Source: Eutreptiella sp. 'Long Island Sound 2002'
Lineage: Eukaryota > Euglenozoa > Euglenophyceae > Eutreptiales > Eutreptiaceae
Direction: 5' to 3'
DNA length: 64,000 nucleotides
Assembly (NCBI GenBank): GCA_964036045.1
Contig: OZ038398.1
Location: forward strand, 28,326,309 to 28,390,308
The notes below the pieces were generated by a model. The model made no database searches, was not told where the DNA came from, and was given only the letters and a program-made list of their open reading frames with translations. The first letter of the stretch is position 1, and each line of letters starts with the position of its first letter. Position numbers and translations under genes: made by a program. Positions 42,299 to 55,432 of this stretch are shown here, piece after piece.

Positions 42299-43397
42299 TC
42301 AGAGCGGGAGCAGCGCAGTGCTGAGGGGGTTCATGGAGGACTCATGCATTTGCGCCCTCGAAAAAAGAGCTCTCGTGTGCCTTTCTGACCGGTCAGTCCT
42401 GAGGGCTGGCGGTGGCTGGGGATGGGTCACAAAGCGGGCCCGGCTGCGAAACGTCTTCCCCTGCGGGATGTGTCCCTCAAAATGATCAGCGCGGCGTGTG
42501 GGGGGCAAGCCTGACCTGATGCGGGGGATACCTCCGAGCCCCCTTGCCCCGCCCCTCCCCTTCCTCGCAGGCTTGTTTTGGCAGCAAAGCAGGGCCGAAA
42601 AGCAGACACAAGCCCGCCGCCGCCCGCTCTTGCATCGAACGTCTTCAAAATCACGCAGATGCTGCCCAGGGGCCACTCGCCCATGGCACGTTGACAGAAA
42701 GAGGCCTCCTTCGTCACGGGTGATATTCTGTGGAGGTCGCAGGGCGCAGCTCTGAAACCACCTGGCAATCACAAAACGCAGGAAAGAACAGCGCAAGTTT
42801 GCACCAAGCTGCCCTTGAAAATGCCCATATCGTCACTTTACTGCGGCAACACCCGCCCCATCAGCACCTTGTGGTAGCCCCTCTGACGCGCATCCTCCAA
42901 TTTTGCGACAAACGTGTGCTATTTTTGATATGAATACTGATTTTGGGTGGGGAATTAGTACCCGTGTGCCTGCTTCCATTTCGACAACATTCCCCTGTGT
43001 TCATGGTGGCCAGATCCACGACGGATGACTCTTGGAATATTCTCTGTGCATCGTGGTGGATGCCGCCTCATTGGCACAGCCAGCCCACTCCACACCATCA
43101 GCAGTCCTTGGTCTGGTTGTGTAGAACGAGGCACAGAACCAGCGGGATTGCACCTGAGGCGCCATGCTCTTAGGCCCTGACCGTTTGGCATACGCAGATG
43201 TGGAAACAATACCTGCACCCACACACCCACACACCCAGGTGTTTTGTTTGGTGCCTGCCAGCCGGTGACACTGCATACCCAACCGAAAGCCAAACAGGCA
43301 CGCTCATCAGCACAACAACCCCCGCCAGGGCTGCACTCGCCCCCCCCCCCTGGGCCTGTGAAACCGCTGCTTGGCACGACCCCCTGGGTCACACAAA
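42299..43397. other. Spacer between NCA2 and LINE 1, including the likely LINE 5' UTR
   Basis: No domain was recognised. A C-run at about 43328-43340 lies 60 bases before LINE ORF1. Confidence 0.4.
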
Positions 43398-45004
43398 ATG
43401 TCGGGCATAGCCCAAGATCTGCTTGCTGCACTTAAGCAGCCAGAGGTGCTGCAAGCTATGGCTAACGCCATCGCACCACTTCTCAGTGGCAAGAAGCAGG
43501 CTGCGTCCAGGGACACGGAGCAAAGCGGCTCTGCGCGGGAAGAGCATCTACTGGAGGTCATCAGGAGTCTCAAGGACACCATCATGGAGCTGAGGACAGC
43601 TCTCCAGGATGCGAACACCGACCAAAAAGCACCAAGTGCTCGGGAGGTCGCAGCAGAGAAGGATATACGATCTTCGTACAAGGCAGCTCTTCTGAAGAAG
43701 ACGCCCGGTAAGAGTCACCTGGTAGTCAAGGACATTCCAGATTTGGGAGACCCCCTGCAACCAACGGGACTGGCAGTCAAGGCCCTCAAAGGCAAGCCTA
43801 CCTTCACGGCAGTGCAGGGGAAGAGACTATACAAGGGAGACAACAAATCACAGCTTGACATGAAGCAGATTGGCCCCAGTAAAGCGGTTTCTGATTGGAA
43901 GGTGTCAGCAGACACCGAGGGAGCTTTTGCGCATGTGCTTCTGGTTGGGCAGCAGGTGGCTGAAGCTCATTTCATTGCGACACAGGCGATGTCACAGCAT
44001 GCATGTATCTGCAGTGTCAGTGCGCATGTCCTAGCCACAGGCAGCAAACGAAACGATGCCTCTGTTCACGGAATCCTGACGGCATTGGGCAGATCGAGGG
44101 ACAACCTCACCATCTCTGGCATGACGCTTAGCGTAAAAGTCATCACGCAACGTATGGAGTGGGAGACCAAGAAGGATGCGGACGTAAAAATGACGCCGCC
44201 TGAACACTCGCTGCTGCTTTGCTGGGAACGCTCTGGCGAGGGCACTGAAGATGCAGATCATGAGCCTGCGGACCTGCCGCAGGATAAGGCGGCAATCAGA
44301 GTTGTTTGCTGTTTGGACCCGACCATCCTACAAGTCACTGGTGACGACAATGCCAAAATGAAGGCTGCCCGATGGGCAGAAGAGAAGTGCTGGGAGCTTA
44401 CGTCCCCATACCTCACCCCCACGCTTACACCCCCCCCCCCTATGCAAGTGGGAAAGAGGGGCTCAAAATACGAAGTAACCATGGTGCTGCCGGCTCCTAT
44501 GGTGAAACAGGTGCTCTGCAATAGCGGAAAAGTGACAGGGGCGGGCCTGTCATCCCTGACACACGACAAGAAATAGCTACACTGCTTGGTATCCTTCTGA
44601 CCCCCCCTGTGACCCGGGTGCGCGTCAGAGGGTATGGTGTTTCAATGGGTCTGGTTTCAGGCCAACAATCGGCTGCACAGCGTGAAGCCGACAGAGTTTT
44701 CGGCGCGAACACCGTCACTGTGATAAGATGCCAGCACCTGAAGCACAGTGGTCTCGTATCGCCAGTTTTTGACATGGATATAACAGGCATCCCCCCAGAT
44801 TGGGAAGGGTGTACAGTTCCTGTGCAGGATTCCCGAATGCCCGTGCGGAAATGGCACAAATGCATCCGCAAGGCTGCTGCCCCCACGTACAAGCCAGTAG
44901 GCAAGCGTGCCACCCTACCCCCCCGCCAGGGATGTGTGACGCCACAGGATGAGGAAATGCCGGAAGAGGCAGCCAAGGACGAGGAGGGTGAAGACATCCT
45001 CTGA
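43398..45004 (+). pseudogene. LINE 1 ORF1 (gag-like), frameshifted near 44540
   Basis: The first frame (43398-44576) starts MSGIAQDLLAALKQPEVLQA. It has a charged helical region (REEHLLEVIRSLKDTIMELR, possible coiled coil) and a basic C-terminal half. Near 44540 the reading shifts by one base to another frame, giving DTRQEIATLLGILLTPPVTR and running to TGA 45002-45004 with an acidic tail. No CCHC knuckle is seen. It overlaps the start of ORF2 by about 55 bases. It is presumably an RNA-binding partner of ORF2; the family was not recognised. Confidence 0.6.
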
Positions 45005-48000
45005 GTTTCATGCATTTTCAGGATGGCAACCCAATACAGGTCCTCTCCAATTTATAAACACAAACGTCACGTCACTACGTGTGCACCACGAAGATGTCTT
45101 CAGTTTTAAGGCAGATGTGGTCGGGATGCAAGAGACCCGTCTAACCGCATTAGGCCAGCGCTGCATGCAGGCAATTGCAGCAGAATGTGGCTGGTCATGT
45201 TTTTGGGGGAAACCATTGGGCTCGCCCACGGGTGGGATTTGGGGCGCCCCTCAAGGGGGGGTTGGACTGTTGTTCAAGCAGGGATGGAATGTACGCCAAG
45301 TGGAGGCGGACGAAGGAGACCCCATTGCCAGCCGACTCTGGCATTCCGGCAGATGGCTGCACACATGCGCAGGCATCGGTGAAGGGCACACTGTCCTAAA
45401 CATGTGCGTAGCATACGGTATCCTGGCCAATGCCCCGCTGAACACTGAATTCTGGGAGTTAGTCATTTGCTACCTCAGCAGGCTGGGAGCCTCCCCCTGC
45501 CTTCTATTTACAGATGCGAATTTTAATTTCGATGTCTTCCATAAAATGCCTGCAGCCCCCCTGACTGCATTAGCAGATGGCAGGCTAGTAGATGCAGACC
45601 ATGTATTCGCCACACTGCACCAGAAATCCCGTGTCAGCAGTTTTTCTAAGGATGGTTCCCCTGGAACTCACATCGATGCACTGCTGGCCACGCCTGCAAA
45701 GGTCTCAGCACTTGTTGACGTCTCTGCTGTGCAGGGACATTCCCTCCCTGGCCACACGCCGGTACGGTATACCTTTGCTCTGGATGGCCCAAGACAGAAA
45801 GTTATCAAGATGAGGAAACTCCCCCCCTTTTCACTGCCTCCGCGAGAGGTAGAAGAGGCACGGGAAATAAGCGACATGCTGCTGAAGCATTGGGAAACGA
45901 AGTGGGCAGCCCTGATCAGTGAAGGGAATGTCAATGCCATCTGGGATCAGTGGACTTGGCTAGCAGAGGAAGTGGGGCTCGCACTCTCATGCAATCACCT
46001 CACAAAGGATAGCCTAGGGGCCACCCTCCCATTCGCACATAAGTCTGCACCCCGTGGCAGAGGGACAGCTCAGATGTTGCGAGAAACTACTCTGGCCCCA
46101 AGCAAAACAACTGCATATGGGGGGCCACGCACTCGGCTGATATCCAAGATCACCGGTGCCCTGGGATCACTTCGCACAGTCATCCAATGGCAGCGAAAGG
46201 AGGCGGGTGTCCAGGGAAACCGACTCACAGCGTCTGCGAGGCGCAAAGCACAGAGAGCCGTCCGATTGGGCGCTGTGCCTCAGCAAGTACAACACGCGTG
46301 GCAAGCGGCCTGCCGGCGCATGCGTAAAATTGGCGCGGCGGTCAGAGATGACTTGCTGCTACAGGACTTCATTGCACTGGCCCCGGACCCCAACCTCCCC
46401 CCCCATCCGTCAGATGCCAACCCTGGTCCAGACCATGTCTGAGTATGACCAGCTCTGTACATTAGGCAGGAAGTATGCTAAACAGCAAGAACGTGATCGA
46501 ATAGAGGCATGGAAGCATAAGATGAATCAAGCCTGGTTGGACAGGCCAAAGGATGTATATTGTTGGATTCAAAATGAGTATCAACCCCCCCTTGTCATGT
46601 TGTTGGATCTGGAGACACAGCAACCTACCTCAAGTGTGAATAGAATGGACGACATTCTACATGCCTCATGGGACAAAGTAATGAGGAAGTATGCGCATGC
46701 CCCAGAGCCGGATGCGGCTGCCTTTGCAAATACAGGGTTTTTCTGCAGCGCGGTCGGCTCATGCAAGCCGCCCCCATCAAAGGCGCCCGACTCACCAAAA
46801 GGTTCAGGAAAATGGGCATCCTTACGGCCACCAGCCTTGACGGCTGGTGCGTCGCCGACTTGCTGTCGCTGCCCATGCAGCTGATGGATATGTTAGCAGA
46901 ACTGCTGCATGTCATCGAGCACACGGGACAGTGGCCTCAGGCCTTGGCCAAAGGGTATATTTCGCTCATTCCTAAGGGCGAGGGCATGCTGCCCATGCAA
47001 CAACGCCCGCTCTCCGTGTTATCCCAAATTTACCGAGTCTGGGCAGGGATTAGACTAGAGGAATGCATGCTGTGGCAAGAGGGGTGGATTCACCCACATG
47101 CCTTTGGTTTCAGAAAACGAAGAGGGGCCACAGATGCGGCGGCGCTCATCGCCCTGCTTGTGGAGCTCCACAAAATTATCAAATCTGTTCTGCACGGTTT
47201 CGGACTTGACTATGTCAAGTGTTTTGACTTGATACCGCAGTCCATTGTACTGCACATCGCCCTGGAACAGGGCATGGATCCTGGAACCCACCGAGCCCTT
47301 AAGGGCATGTATACGTCCTTAGTAAGATGTTTCAAAATCATGGGCTGCTGCGCCAGCTTCTTTGCGGCCACAAACGGCATATTGCAGGGATGTCCACTTT
47401 CAGTCATACTATCAATTTGATGACCAGTATCTAGAAACGGGTGCTGGATGCCCAAAAACAGCACCTGTCGGTGTCAGCGCACGCACTCCCCCCTGGGGAT
47501 CAGCCAGTTCAGGTCCTGCACTTTATACTCACAGCGCTTGGTTATGCTGACGACACCTATGGGCTGGCGGCGGGAGGCACACCCCTGACCCCCCTTTTGC
47601 AATGCACGGAGGAATGGCTACAAGACACCGGCCAGGGTGTCAATGCCAAAAAGTCAGTGGGGTTCTCCTCATCCTCATCAGAGCCAGTGAAGGTAGAACT
47701 GCTGGGTGTACCTTTTCCGGTGGAAACAGAGTTTAGGTCGCTGGGTGCAGGCATCCGCACAACCGATGCCACGTGCTCAGGCCCGCTAAACCTGAAGCGC
47801 ATATCTCGTGCCTGCGGCCTCCTTGACCGTGTGCATGGAGCCCAGGGCAATTATGAGCGCCGCTGCGAGATCATATCAACTATGGTCACAGCCACAGGCC
47901 TACATGCATCGGAGATCGTCCCACTCCGTATGCGGGATCTCGCTACCTTCGAAACCCGTGTCATTAGAACTATCTGGGGCCCTACACGCCCAGGGAGGGC

Positions 48001-50143
48001 GAAAGAAATTTTCTTCTCCTTGCTATGCAAAGGCCACCGGATTTCCCCAACCATGGTGGTCAAGTATTCACGCCTGCTTTGGCTGTCACATCTTTGCCGT
48101 AACAGGGGCCCAAACCAGATCACTGCCCAGGCCATCTGAGAAACAGGACTCTACACAAGAAACAGCGGCCCCTTTGGGCGCGCGGTGCAAACAGCACAGG
48201 AATGCGGCTGGGCGCCTACGCAGGGTTGGTGGGGCTGGAAAGTCCCAGGGCAGGGTGAACCCCTTATGCTAAATGGGGACAAACAGACTGTAAAACACAC
48301 AGTCCGCGAGAAGCTCAGGAAGCAATTGTTAGAGTCGCTAGTCCAACGGCGACCTTGCCTGTGTGCGGGTCTGCACTATGCCACGAACAGGCGACTTCTG
48401 CAGCCGAGCATTGCCAGCTTTGGGTCCGAGCTAGAGCAGACCATATTGAGAGGGGTTCTTTGTGGAGCAACCTGGACCGCGCTGCGCGCGTATCAACGAG
48501 GCCTTCGCACCTCCTCCGCATGTCCTTTTTGTAATGCGTCCCCAGAAGACGAGGAACATATCCTCTGGCATTGTGTCGCGTGGGACCACGTTCGTGACCC
48601 GCTGTTGGCGCTTGTGCACACGGCCCTTTCCCAGTTGCCAGAGCTTCCACCACCCGGCCAGTGGCCGGCATGCCTACGGCGATGTGGTTTAGCCCCAGAA
48701 ATTTCTGCGGAGGCAATAAAATCTGGTGCAGCTTTCACCTTCCTGCGCGCGGTACACTCCATGTATGTGTGCATCATAGCAGCACGCAAAAAGCGAGATG
48801 CGCACAGCCCTTCCATTTTTGCAGGGTACAGGCTGTCTCAGCAAATCAGGCAATACCCCTATCAACAGCTGGTTGGGCCACTGCCCCGAACGGTGGCACA
48901 CGGTGCCTTGACACTCCGCACCCCCAAGGGGCATGAATGGAAGTGGGAAAAGAGCTTTCTCGCGGACCTCCTCAGCTGGCTACGAGCCCTGACGTGGCCG
49001 GAGGAACAGGGGACAGTCACCTTTTTGGAACTGGCAATTGATTTCGAAGAGTTCGCGCAAAGGACCCTCCCCCATGCGCCTCAGGCGAAGTATGCAGGAA
49101 ATACCCTGTCCCTCCAAGAACGAGGCAGGGTACTGCGTTTGGCAGTGTCCAGCGCCCAGCGACTGGTCACCTCAGGCCAGCAGCACCCAGCCGGCATGGT
49201 GACCCGCTGTGGCTCGCTTGTGCCGCTAGGGGGACCGGCGATCTGCGGTTTAAATAAACGCCCGTATTTTGCACGCCGAGAGGCCATGATTTCACACATC
49301 CGCAAACTCGTTCAGTATTGCGAAGAGCAGTGGGTGGCCAAGGCGGGAACACACCGCACACATGCGCTGCGTCCATACACATACCGCCCGCGTAAGACAG
49401 CAGCAGAGATTGAAGCACATAGACTGCACAGAGCCCTGCGCGGGAGCCTGCAGACAGGCCTGGCACCAGCATCTGGTGCACAGCTCACAGCTAAGGGTGG
49501 AGCCACAGGCTCCAATTTTGGAGCGGATTTTTTCCCCATCATCGGCGACGGTCGCTTGCCACAGCGCCCATACACAGGAACACGCAGGCACGTACCGCCA
49601 ACAACACAGGCACACGTAAACAGGGCGCCAGCAAATGCCACTGTATGTGACACACACTCTCTACCGGCGTGCATCACGTGCAAGAGGCTGCGCAAAACAG
49701 CCCAGGAATGTTGCTCTTTGGGGCATCACGAAGCGGGGCACGTCCCTCGCCGCCCGCAACTACAGCTCTGTGAGGCCCACAGACTGCCGCCGTGCCCCAT
49801 TTGCGCACGCACACAACGGGGGGTAAGGCACTGTTGTGCGAGGGGGCATCACAAAGTATGCACCCCAGTCCAGCCATCCAGGAAGCATTGCTCCTCTCAA
49901 CAGCCGAAGCGTCCATATAAACGCCCACGAGTTGGGCCTTCACAGACAAGTCAAGCCTCTTTGAGGTCTCCACACCAACCCCCAACGCCTCCCGCCCCCA
50001 AGCGGCGGAGGCCCAAAACGCCATCCCCGCCCTCCCCACCAACCCCTGTTCCACAGGGGCTGGCAGAGACGCCGGATACGGAAGCAATCTGCCGCCAGCT
50101 TTTTCTGGGGGCACACGGAAGGGCCAGCTCCGAGGTTACCTAA
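44949..50143 (+). pseudogene. LINE 1 ORF2: AP-endonuclease, reverse transcriptase, zinc-finger tail
   Basis: 44949-46442 encodes an exonuclease-endonuclease-phosphatase domain, with VVGMQETRL (Glu), FTDANFNF (Asp/Asn), GTHIDALL (Asp) and GHSLPGHTPVRY (His). A C-run at 46393-46401 shifts the frame, and the linker continues to about 46780. The RT follows with AKGYISLIPKG, RPLSVLSQIYRV, AFGFRKRRGATDAA, FGLDYVKCFDLIP and NGILQGCPLS. After a TAG near 47430 comes GYADDTYGL, the catalytic Asp pair. A TGA at 48137 interrupts the thumb/connection. CPFCNASPEDEEHILWHC at about 48518 is a CCHC-like finger. The last 150 codons contain two or three more Cys/His clusters and a basic Pro-rich tail. No RNase H was found. 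Confidence 0.85.
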
Positions 50144-51947
50144 CCGTACACACACAGAGGTTCTGATTCCGCAGAAGGGATGGATCACAGGCGCAAAGAG
50201 GCAACAGCAGACTGAGCCGAATACACCTGCCATCTCATGGCTGCATAAGGATCTACCTCGTAAATAGTACAGATCACACACCCACACACCCATGCACAGA
50301 TTTGTACCCACAGAGCTGACTTTTAGTGTATTTGTTGCAGGATACACGGCCGTGGTTAAGCCCTGCGCTCCTATGCATCCTTGCATGCATCAACAGCTGC
50401 CGAACCCAGACCAGGTCCCCACGCATCTGCAAATATTTTTCTGCTGCAGCGACGATGTTTGCCTTGGGCCAAGGTCTTTCCCGACGGGGCTGACTGCAGC
50501 ATCGACCCAAACCCTGCACAACATCTGTACCACTCCATCGGGGCCTCAATGAGGGTTGCGTTGCTTTGCACTCATGACAGAAGAGGCACACGGGCCCTGG
50601 ATGGGGCTTTCGCCTTCAGAAGCTGCTCTCATGTTCTGTTTTCGGGGGGCACTGTCTGTGCGATGTACAAACATTTCAATAGTATCGAATCGCCATGCCA
50701 GGCGGCACAAACCCCTTGTTTTTGTTGAGTTGTGCGATGTTCATGTGCTTCCCATTTGCTTTGGCTTATTATACACTGTTTTCAAGTCCACCCAGGGCTG
50801 GGTGAGAAGTCTCTGGGCTGTAGGCTGATAAATCAGACACTTGTATAGACAATTTGTAAGCACCATGCTCCATCTTGGGTGGGACCTGGCGCGACTGTTT
50901 CCTACACCCACTTATTCGGGCAACACCTGCCAGCCAACACTCATGCTCCTGCTGACGTACTTCTTAGCATGTCTTGCATGCAGAATGGGCATGAAGTGTC
51001 ACCATGACCAGCTCATATGCTGAGCAAACTTCTTCCGCATACCTACGGATATCTTGCATTTTTCACCTTTTTTTTCACCATAGATACATGGATACCTATT
51101 TTTGTAAACACAGGAGCGGGCAGCAGCTGTTTTTTTCCAACGTGCCCATTTTCCCATTACAAGGCTCTTGGCGATGCCTAAGGCCTCGGTACCTGTTCTT
51201 GGTTCGCGCATTGCCACACAAGATGGTTGCAAATATGTTGTGGCATGTTGTCACCCTCCGGAAAATCATGTGGAGTGGCCATGAGGGAACGCTGCCGCAT
51301 AGAAGGGAACCCGTTTGAGGAGGAGCTGAACAAGCTCATTGGAGAGTGTGAACCCCGCACGACCAGCAATGTCCCTGACCAGAAGCATGGATGGTTGAGG
51401 TCCACTGAATGCTCCTTGCCAGCGCTTCCCTCAAAGGGTGTCTGTTGGAAATTTTTTCCCTCGGGTACCACATTGTGCAGGATTTGGTAAACTTCTGGAC
51501 CCCCAGACTCCTGGACAACCGACTGGCACATGAAATTTGCCATGAACCCCTGCCTCCCCACGTGATTCTCAATGGTTCATTCATGGCATTGGGCAATTCT
51601 TGGCACCATTTTAGTTTGCTATATTTTTTTTATACCATTCCTGCAACTGGAACACTTAATGTTCCTTATGCTGCACAATTCACCCCCCCCCACCTACAAG
51701 AAGACGCCGCCAGAATAAGAAGATGCACACATCTTCTCATTTTGGAGTCCAAAATAAGAAGATGCACAGAGGCCCAGTGCCCCAGCACCATCCCTTCCTT
51801 AGAAGCAACAGAAGAATGCACTGATCGTGTCTCTCAGCCACTAAAGCATTTTGTTTACTAACACAAAAAAGGTGATCATGAACAGCTGCTTGGGCAGTGC
51901 TGCAGACAATTTGTACAGATGATTCGTTTGGTCATGCTTAACATCAA
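50144..51947. other. Non-coding spacer between the two LINEs
   Basis: No domain was recognised. A word AATAAGAAGATGCACA occurs twice (about 51714 and 51752). A 13-base A-run at 51946-51959 abuts the truncated LINE 2. Confidence 0.4.
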
Positions 51948-51959
51948 AAAAAAAAAAAT

Positions 51960-54900
51960 ACCCCTGGTTACCTAGGGAACTACAGTGGGACCTATACATG
52001 GCAGTGCGCCATGTGTGGGAAAGCGGCGATGTGCCGCACCACTGGCTGCAGGCCAGAATAGCCATGATCTACAAGTCTGGCCCCCCTGAGGCGGCCCGCA
52101 GTTACCGGCCCATTAGCGTAGCCACGGGGATGTACTCCATTGTAGCCCGGCTCATATTGGACACCCTGCGAGGGCCCATCGACGCGGCGCTCTCCGACCC
52201 CCAAGCAGGATGTAGACGAGGCTACAACACATCACAACAAGCCCTCCGCATGTCGATGCTTTTACACCAATACGGGGACGGAGCGCTGGTATGCCTCCTG
52301 GACATCGCAATAGCCTACCCCAGCATGCCCCATGAGTGCCTCACCTACGGACTCTAGTTGATTGGAACCCCAGCCCGCATCTACAACATGGTGGCTAGCA
52401 TCTACGCGCATAGCACGGGGGTGTACGGAGACGTCCGTTTTCCGTTGCGCCGTGGCATCAAGGAGGGGTGCCCCCTGTCCCCAGCCCTTTTTGTTCTAGT
52501 GTATGAGGCCTTCCACCAGACTCTCACTAGGGAATTTCCCAACAGCACCATACTGGCCTATGTCGACGACATCGCCATCATCTCCCCGAGCCAACGGGAG
52601 ATGCAGCACGTCCTGGAGCGCGTCAGTCAGTTGTCTGCCATACTGGGCCTCAAGACGAACCCTTCAAAGACACACGTGTACCGTTGGGCCCCACCCTCCC
52701 GCCGTCATGGTGTGGCACGACGAGAGTCCCCGACCAGGGACACCATCACGTGGGGCGATGCGCGATTGCCGCTGCAACCCCCTATCTTCCACTACCTCGG
52801 TCACCTCCTGGCACATCCGACCTGGGAACAAAAGGCACGTGATGACTTCGTGGGGACGGCCGCAGCTGATCTGGCGCGATACCAATACCTGCCACTGAAC
52901 GCTTTCGAGCGGGTGCAGCTGCTGAACACCATCCTGATCCCACGGTGGACGTACTGCACCTTGTTTCTCCCCAACGACTCAATGTTCAAAGCCATGGACT
53001 CCATGTGCTTGCGGTTTGTGCTTACGGCGGAGGGCATGGAACTCAATAAGGTCGACGTTCACAAATCATACAACGTCCTCCATGTCACTTCTCCTCACCG
53101 CCTGGGCGGAATGGGGTTGCACCAACTGTTCTGGGCCCACAGGGCACGCTTCACCACAATGGTACAGAACACGTTACGTTCACGTCCGGGATCCATTGGC
53201 TGCAACCTTAGCAAAGAACTGCCCTCCCGAGCAGTGCCTATTCGCAACTACTTGGCTATACTCACCCAGCTAGGTGCTCGCACTGCACTCCACATAGCAC
53301 TTCCGCCGCGGCCGGCCGGGGAACCCAACCTCATCGACAGTGAAAGCTCCGATGACGGCGTCCTCCTGTCTGCCCGCAAGGAGCAGGTGGGGGATGCCCT
53401 CCACACGCGCCACTACATTGCCCCACACCGGTACCACGAAGACCCCTCGGCAGGCACGGTACCTGCGGGATACCACCCTGTCAACATCGCGGGCATACCG
53501 TGCTACTCAAACAAGCAACCGCCAACCGGAACGTCCCTATACTCCGATGGCAGCCTTCAAACATTTCAGATTGCGGGCTCGGAATACCAAGCGGCGGGCG
53601 CAGCAGTAACAAAAGGGCCTCTTCGCATCCTCGCCCGGGTGGCGGGCCCACAACAGTCCTACAGGGCTGAAATGTACGGAGCCGCCATCGGCGCGGCCAT
53701 TGCATCTGACGGTGACACTCACTACATCGACAACATGGCCGTCACAAAATGCGCACACCGCCAACCCACGCACGAATGTTCTGACGCTGACATCCGCCAC
53801 AAAGTGTATGACCAGGTGCAGCACAAACGCGTCGCCGCGGAGTGGATCCCCAGCCACCGCCTTGAGACGGAGGCCCGTAACGCGCAAGAACGCGAACAAA
53901 TTCGACGCAATGGGGAAGTAGACCTGCTCGCCAAGATGGCCACGCGCCTACCCGTGCCGGACTACGACCCCCGGCGCCCCGAAGATATTGCAATGTGCGG
54001 CGGGCCCGCCCCCACTCCGGCGCGGAAATGGGTCCTCCAACGGAGGCGCGTTGTCACTTTCGACGGTGCGCACTGGGTATCCTGGCTGCCGATGCGCGGG
54101 GACCGACGTATGCTCCGGCTTAAATGGCTTTGGGGCCAGGTACGATGGGATGGGACGGGCGCGCCGTGGGACCATACCAACCCCAAATGCCCCATATGTC
54201 CCCTCCACCACGGTACCACTGTCCACAAACGACTCATCCACTGCATGCGTTGGAAAGTCGCATTTCGCAACATGTGGCTTAGCACCTGGGGACCATGGCA
54301 AGATACGGTGACGGAATGGTGGAACAGAGCGTCAACGGCAGACCTACACCATGTTTCCTGCCTTCGCATACCACAGTCCCTATGGGACCACATCCCCCGA
54401 ACAATGCGGGTAGACCTCAGGGAGCGTGTGGCCTGGCACCAGTACCACGCCCTACATGGCGTATGCCAACTGCGCGGCCAACTCACCATGCCCCCCCGTG
54501 ACCCACAGGTGCCGCCCACGCCCTCCACAGCGGTGCCGGCATGGTACACAAAGCTGCGCTCACGAGCTCTACGACCGAACCCCACGGACTCTATCCTCCG
54601 CAATCAAGTAGGGTATACAGGGCCCCGGGAGAGAACACAGCGGCAGGATGGCCGCGCCTCTCAAGAGACGTCCCACCGTAGAGCCGTGCGCACATGGGAC
54701 CGGCCGCAATCGTACCACACCAGGTCATGGGCGGTAAAATATCTCGACCAGTGCCTCTGTCCCACTGCCGCGGACCCAGGGGCACAGCACGTAGCTTCGG
54801 CAATGCAGAATCTGGCCCAACCTTGGTTTCTGCATCAACGTGCCGTTCTCGGGGCCTCACTGATGGTTTCATACCGCGACATGCTAGATGATCTGGTGCG

Positions 54901-55183
54901 GCAATCACGGCACTGGCACACCCTTCTGCGACGTGCTAGAGTGTGGACCTCCTCCGCAGACCAGCACTACCAGCGGCATGACCGAAGGGTCCAGCTCTTT
55001 TCGGTGATGAGCCAGTTGTGGGCATCCGAGCGCGTGGCCCACTGGGTGGAGCCCCCTCTGCCTAAACGCCACTGCCGCACAAGGCCCGGCATCCTGGGCC
55101 AACGCCCGCCACCGGACATGGCCCCTACAAAGCGACGAAAGCTTGTCACTCTTGAAGACCTGTGGGGAATGGCACACACGTGA
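51960..55183 (+). mobile_element. LINE 2, 5'-truncated, directly after a poly-A run
   Basis: Coding similarity begins at once after an A-run (51946-51959) and continues to TGA 55181-55183. Endonuclease and ORF1 are missing. The A-run is best read as the 3' tail of another retroposed sequence, or as a junction made during insertion. A short retroposon copy follows at 55258. Confidence 0.8.
51960..55183 (+). pseudogene. LINE 2 ORF2 fragment: reverse transcriptase, RNase H, zinc finger
   Basis: One frame with a single amber stop at 52355-52357. RT blocks are WLQARIAMIYKSG and SYRPISVATGMYSIVARLIL before the stop, then RRGIKEGCPLSPALF and LAYVDDIAIIS, with the intact catalytic Asp pair at about 52560. 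RNase H blocks are YSDGSLQ (about 53540), SYRAEMYGA, YIDNMAV and a late Asp in GEVDLLAKMA; the catalytic D-E-D-D set appears complete. CPICPLHHGTTVHKRLIHC at about 54187 is a zinc finger. Only one stop separates it from a long intact frame, so decay is mild. The RNase H and sequence differences show it is a different family from LINE 1. Confidence 0.9.
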
Positions 55184-55257
55184 TGCAGCATGTTTTACCC
55201 CCTTAAATCTTACACATTATAGGCTTGCCATATGGCGTGGCGGTTTTGCCTACCGCA

Positions 55258-55411
55258 TCAGAGAGCCCTCTGTTATATGCATGTGAACTCTGGGTCTTTG
55301 CCATGTGCCCCGCTTTGCGGGGATCCACTGTATCATATGCTGGAGACGCCCACTTTCCCAAGCACAGTCTTGAGTACTCTTTGAACTTCTGGAGTCAGTC
55401 AAAAAAAAAAA
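55258..55411 (+). mobile_element. Short retroposon (SINE-like), copy 2
   Basis: Closely matches 19641-19793, including AGCCCTCTG at the start, the CCCCGCTTTGCGGGG hairpin, CTTGAGTACTCTTTGAACTTC near the end and the poly-A tail. A possible imperfect target duplication is TTGCCTACCGCA (55246-55257) against TTGCCTCACGCA (55413-55424). It lies 75 bases after LINE 2. Confidence 0.85.
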
Positions 55412-55432
55412 ATTGCCTCACGCAGTGCAAGC

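Larger units (their letters stand above)
43398..50143 (+). mobile_element. LINE (non-LTR retrotransposon) 1, nearly full length, disrupted
   Basis: ORF1, an AP-endonuclease, a reverse transcriptase and a zinc-finger tail follow in canonical order over 6.7 kb. Frameshifts (about 44540, 46393-46401 and about 46769) and two in-frame stops (about 47430 and 48137-48139) break the frames. Two of the frameshifts fall at runs of C. No 3' poly-A or target-site duplication was identified. Confidence 0.85.
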
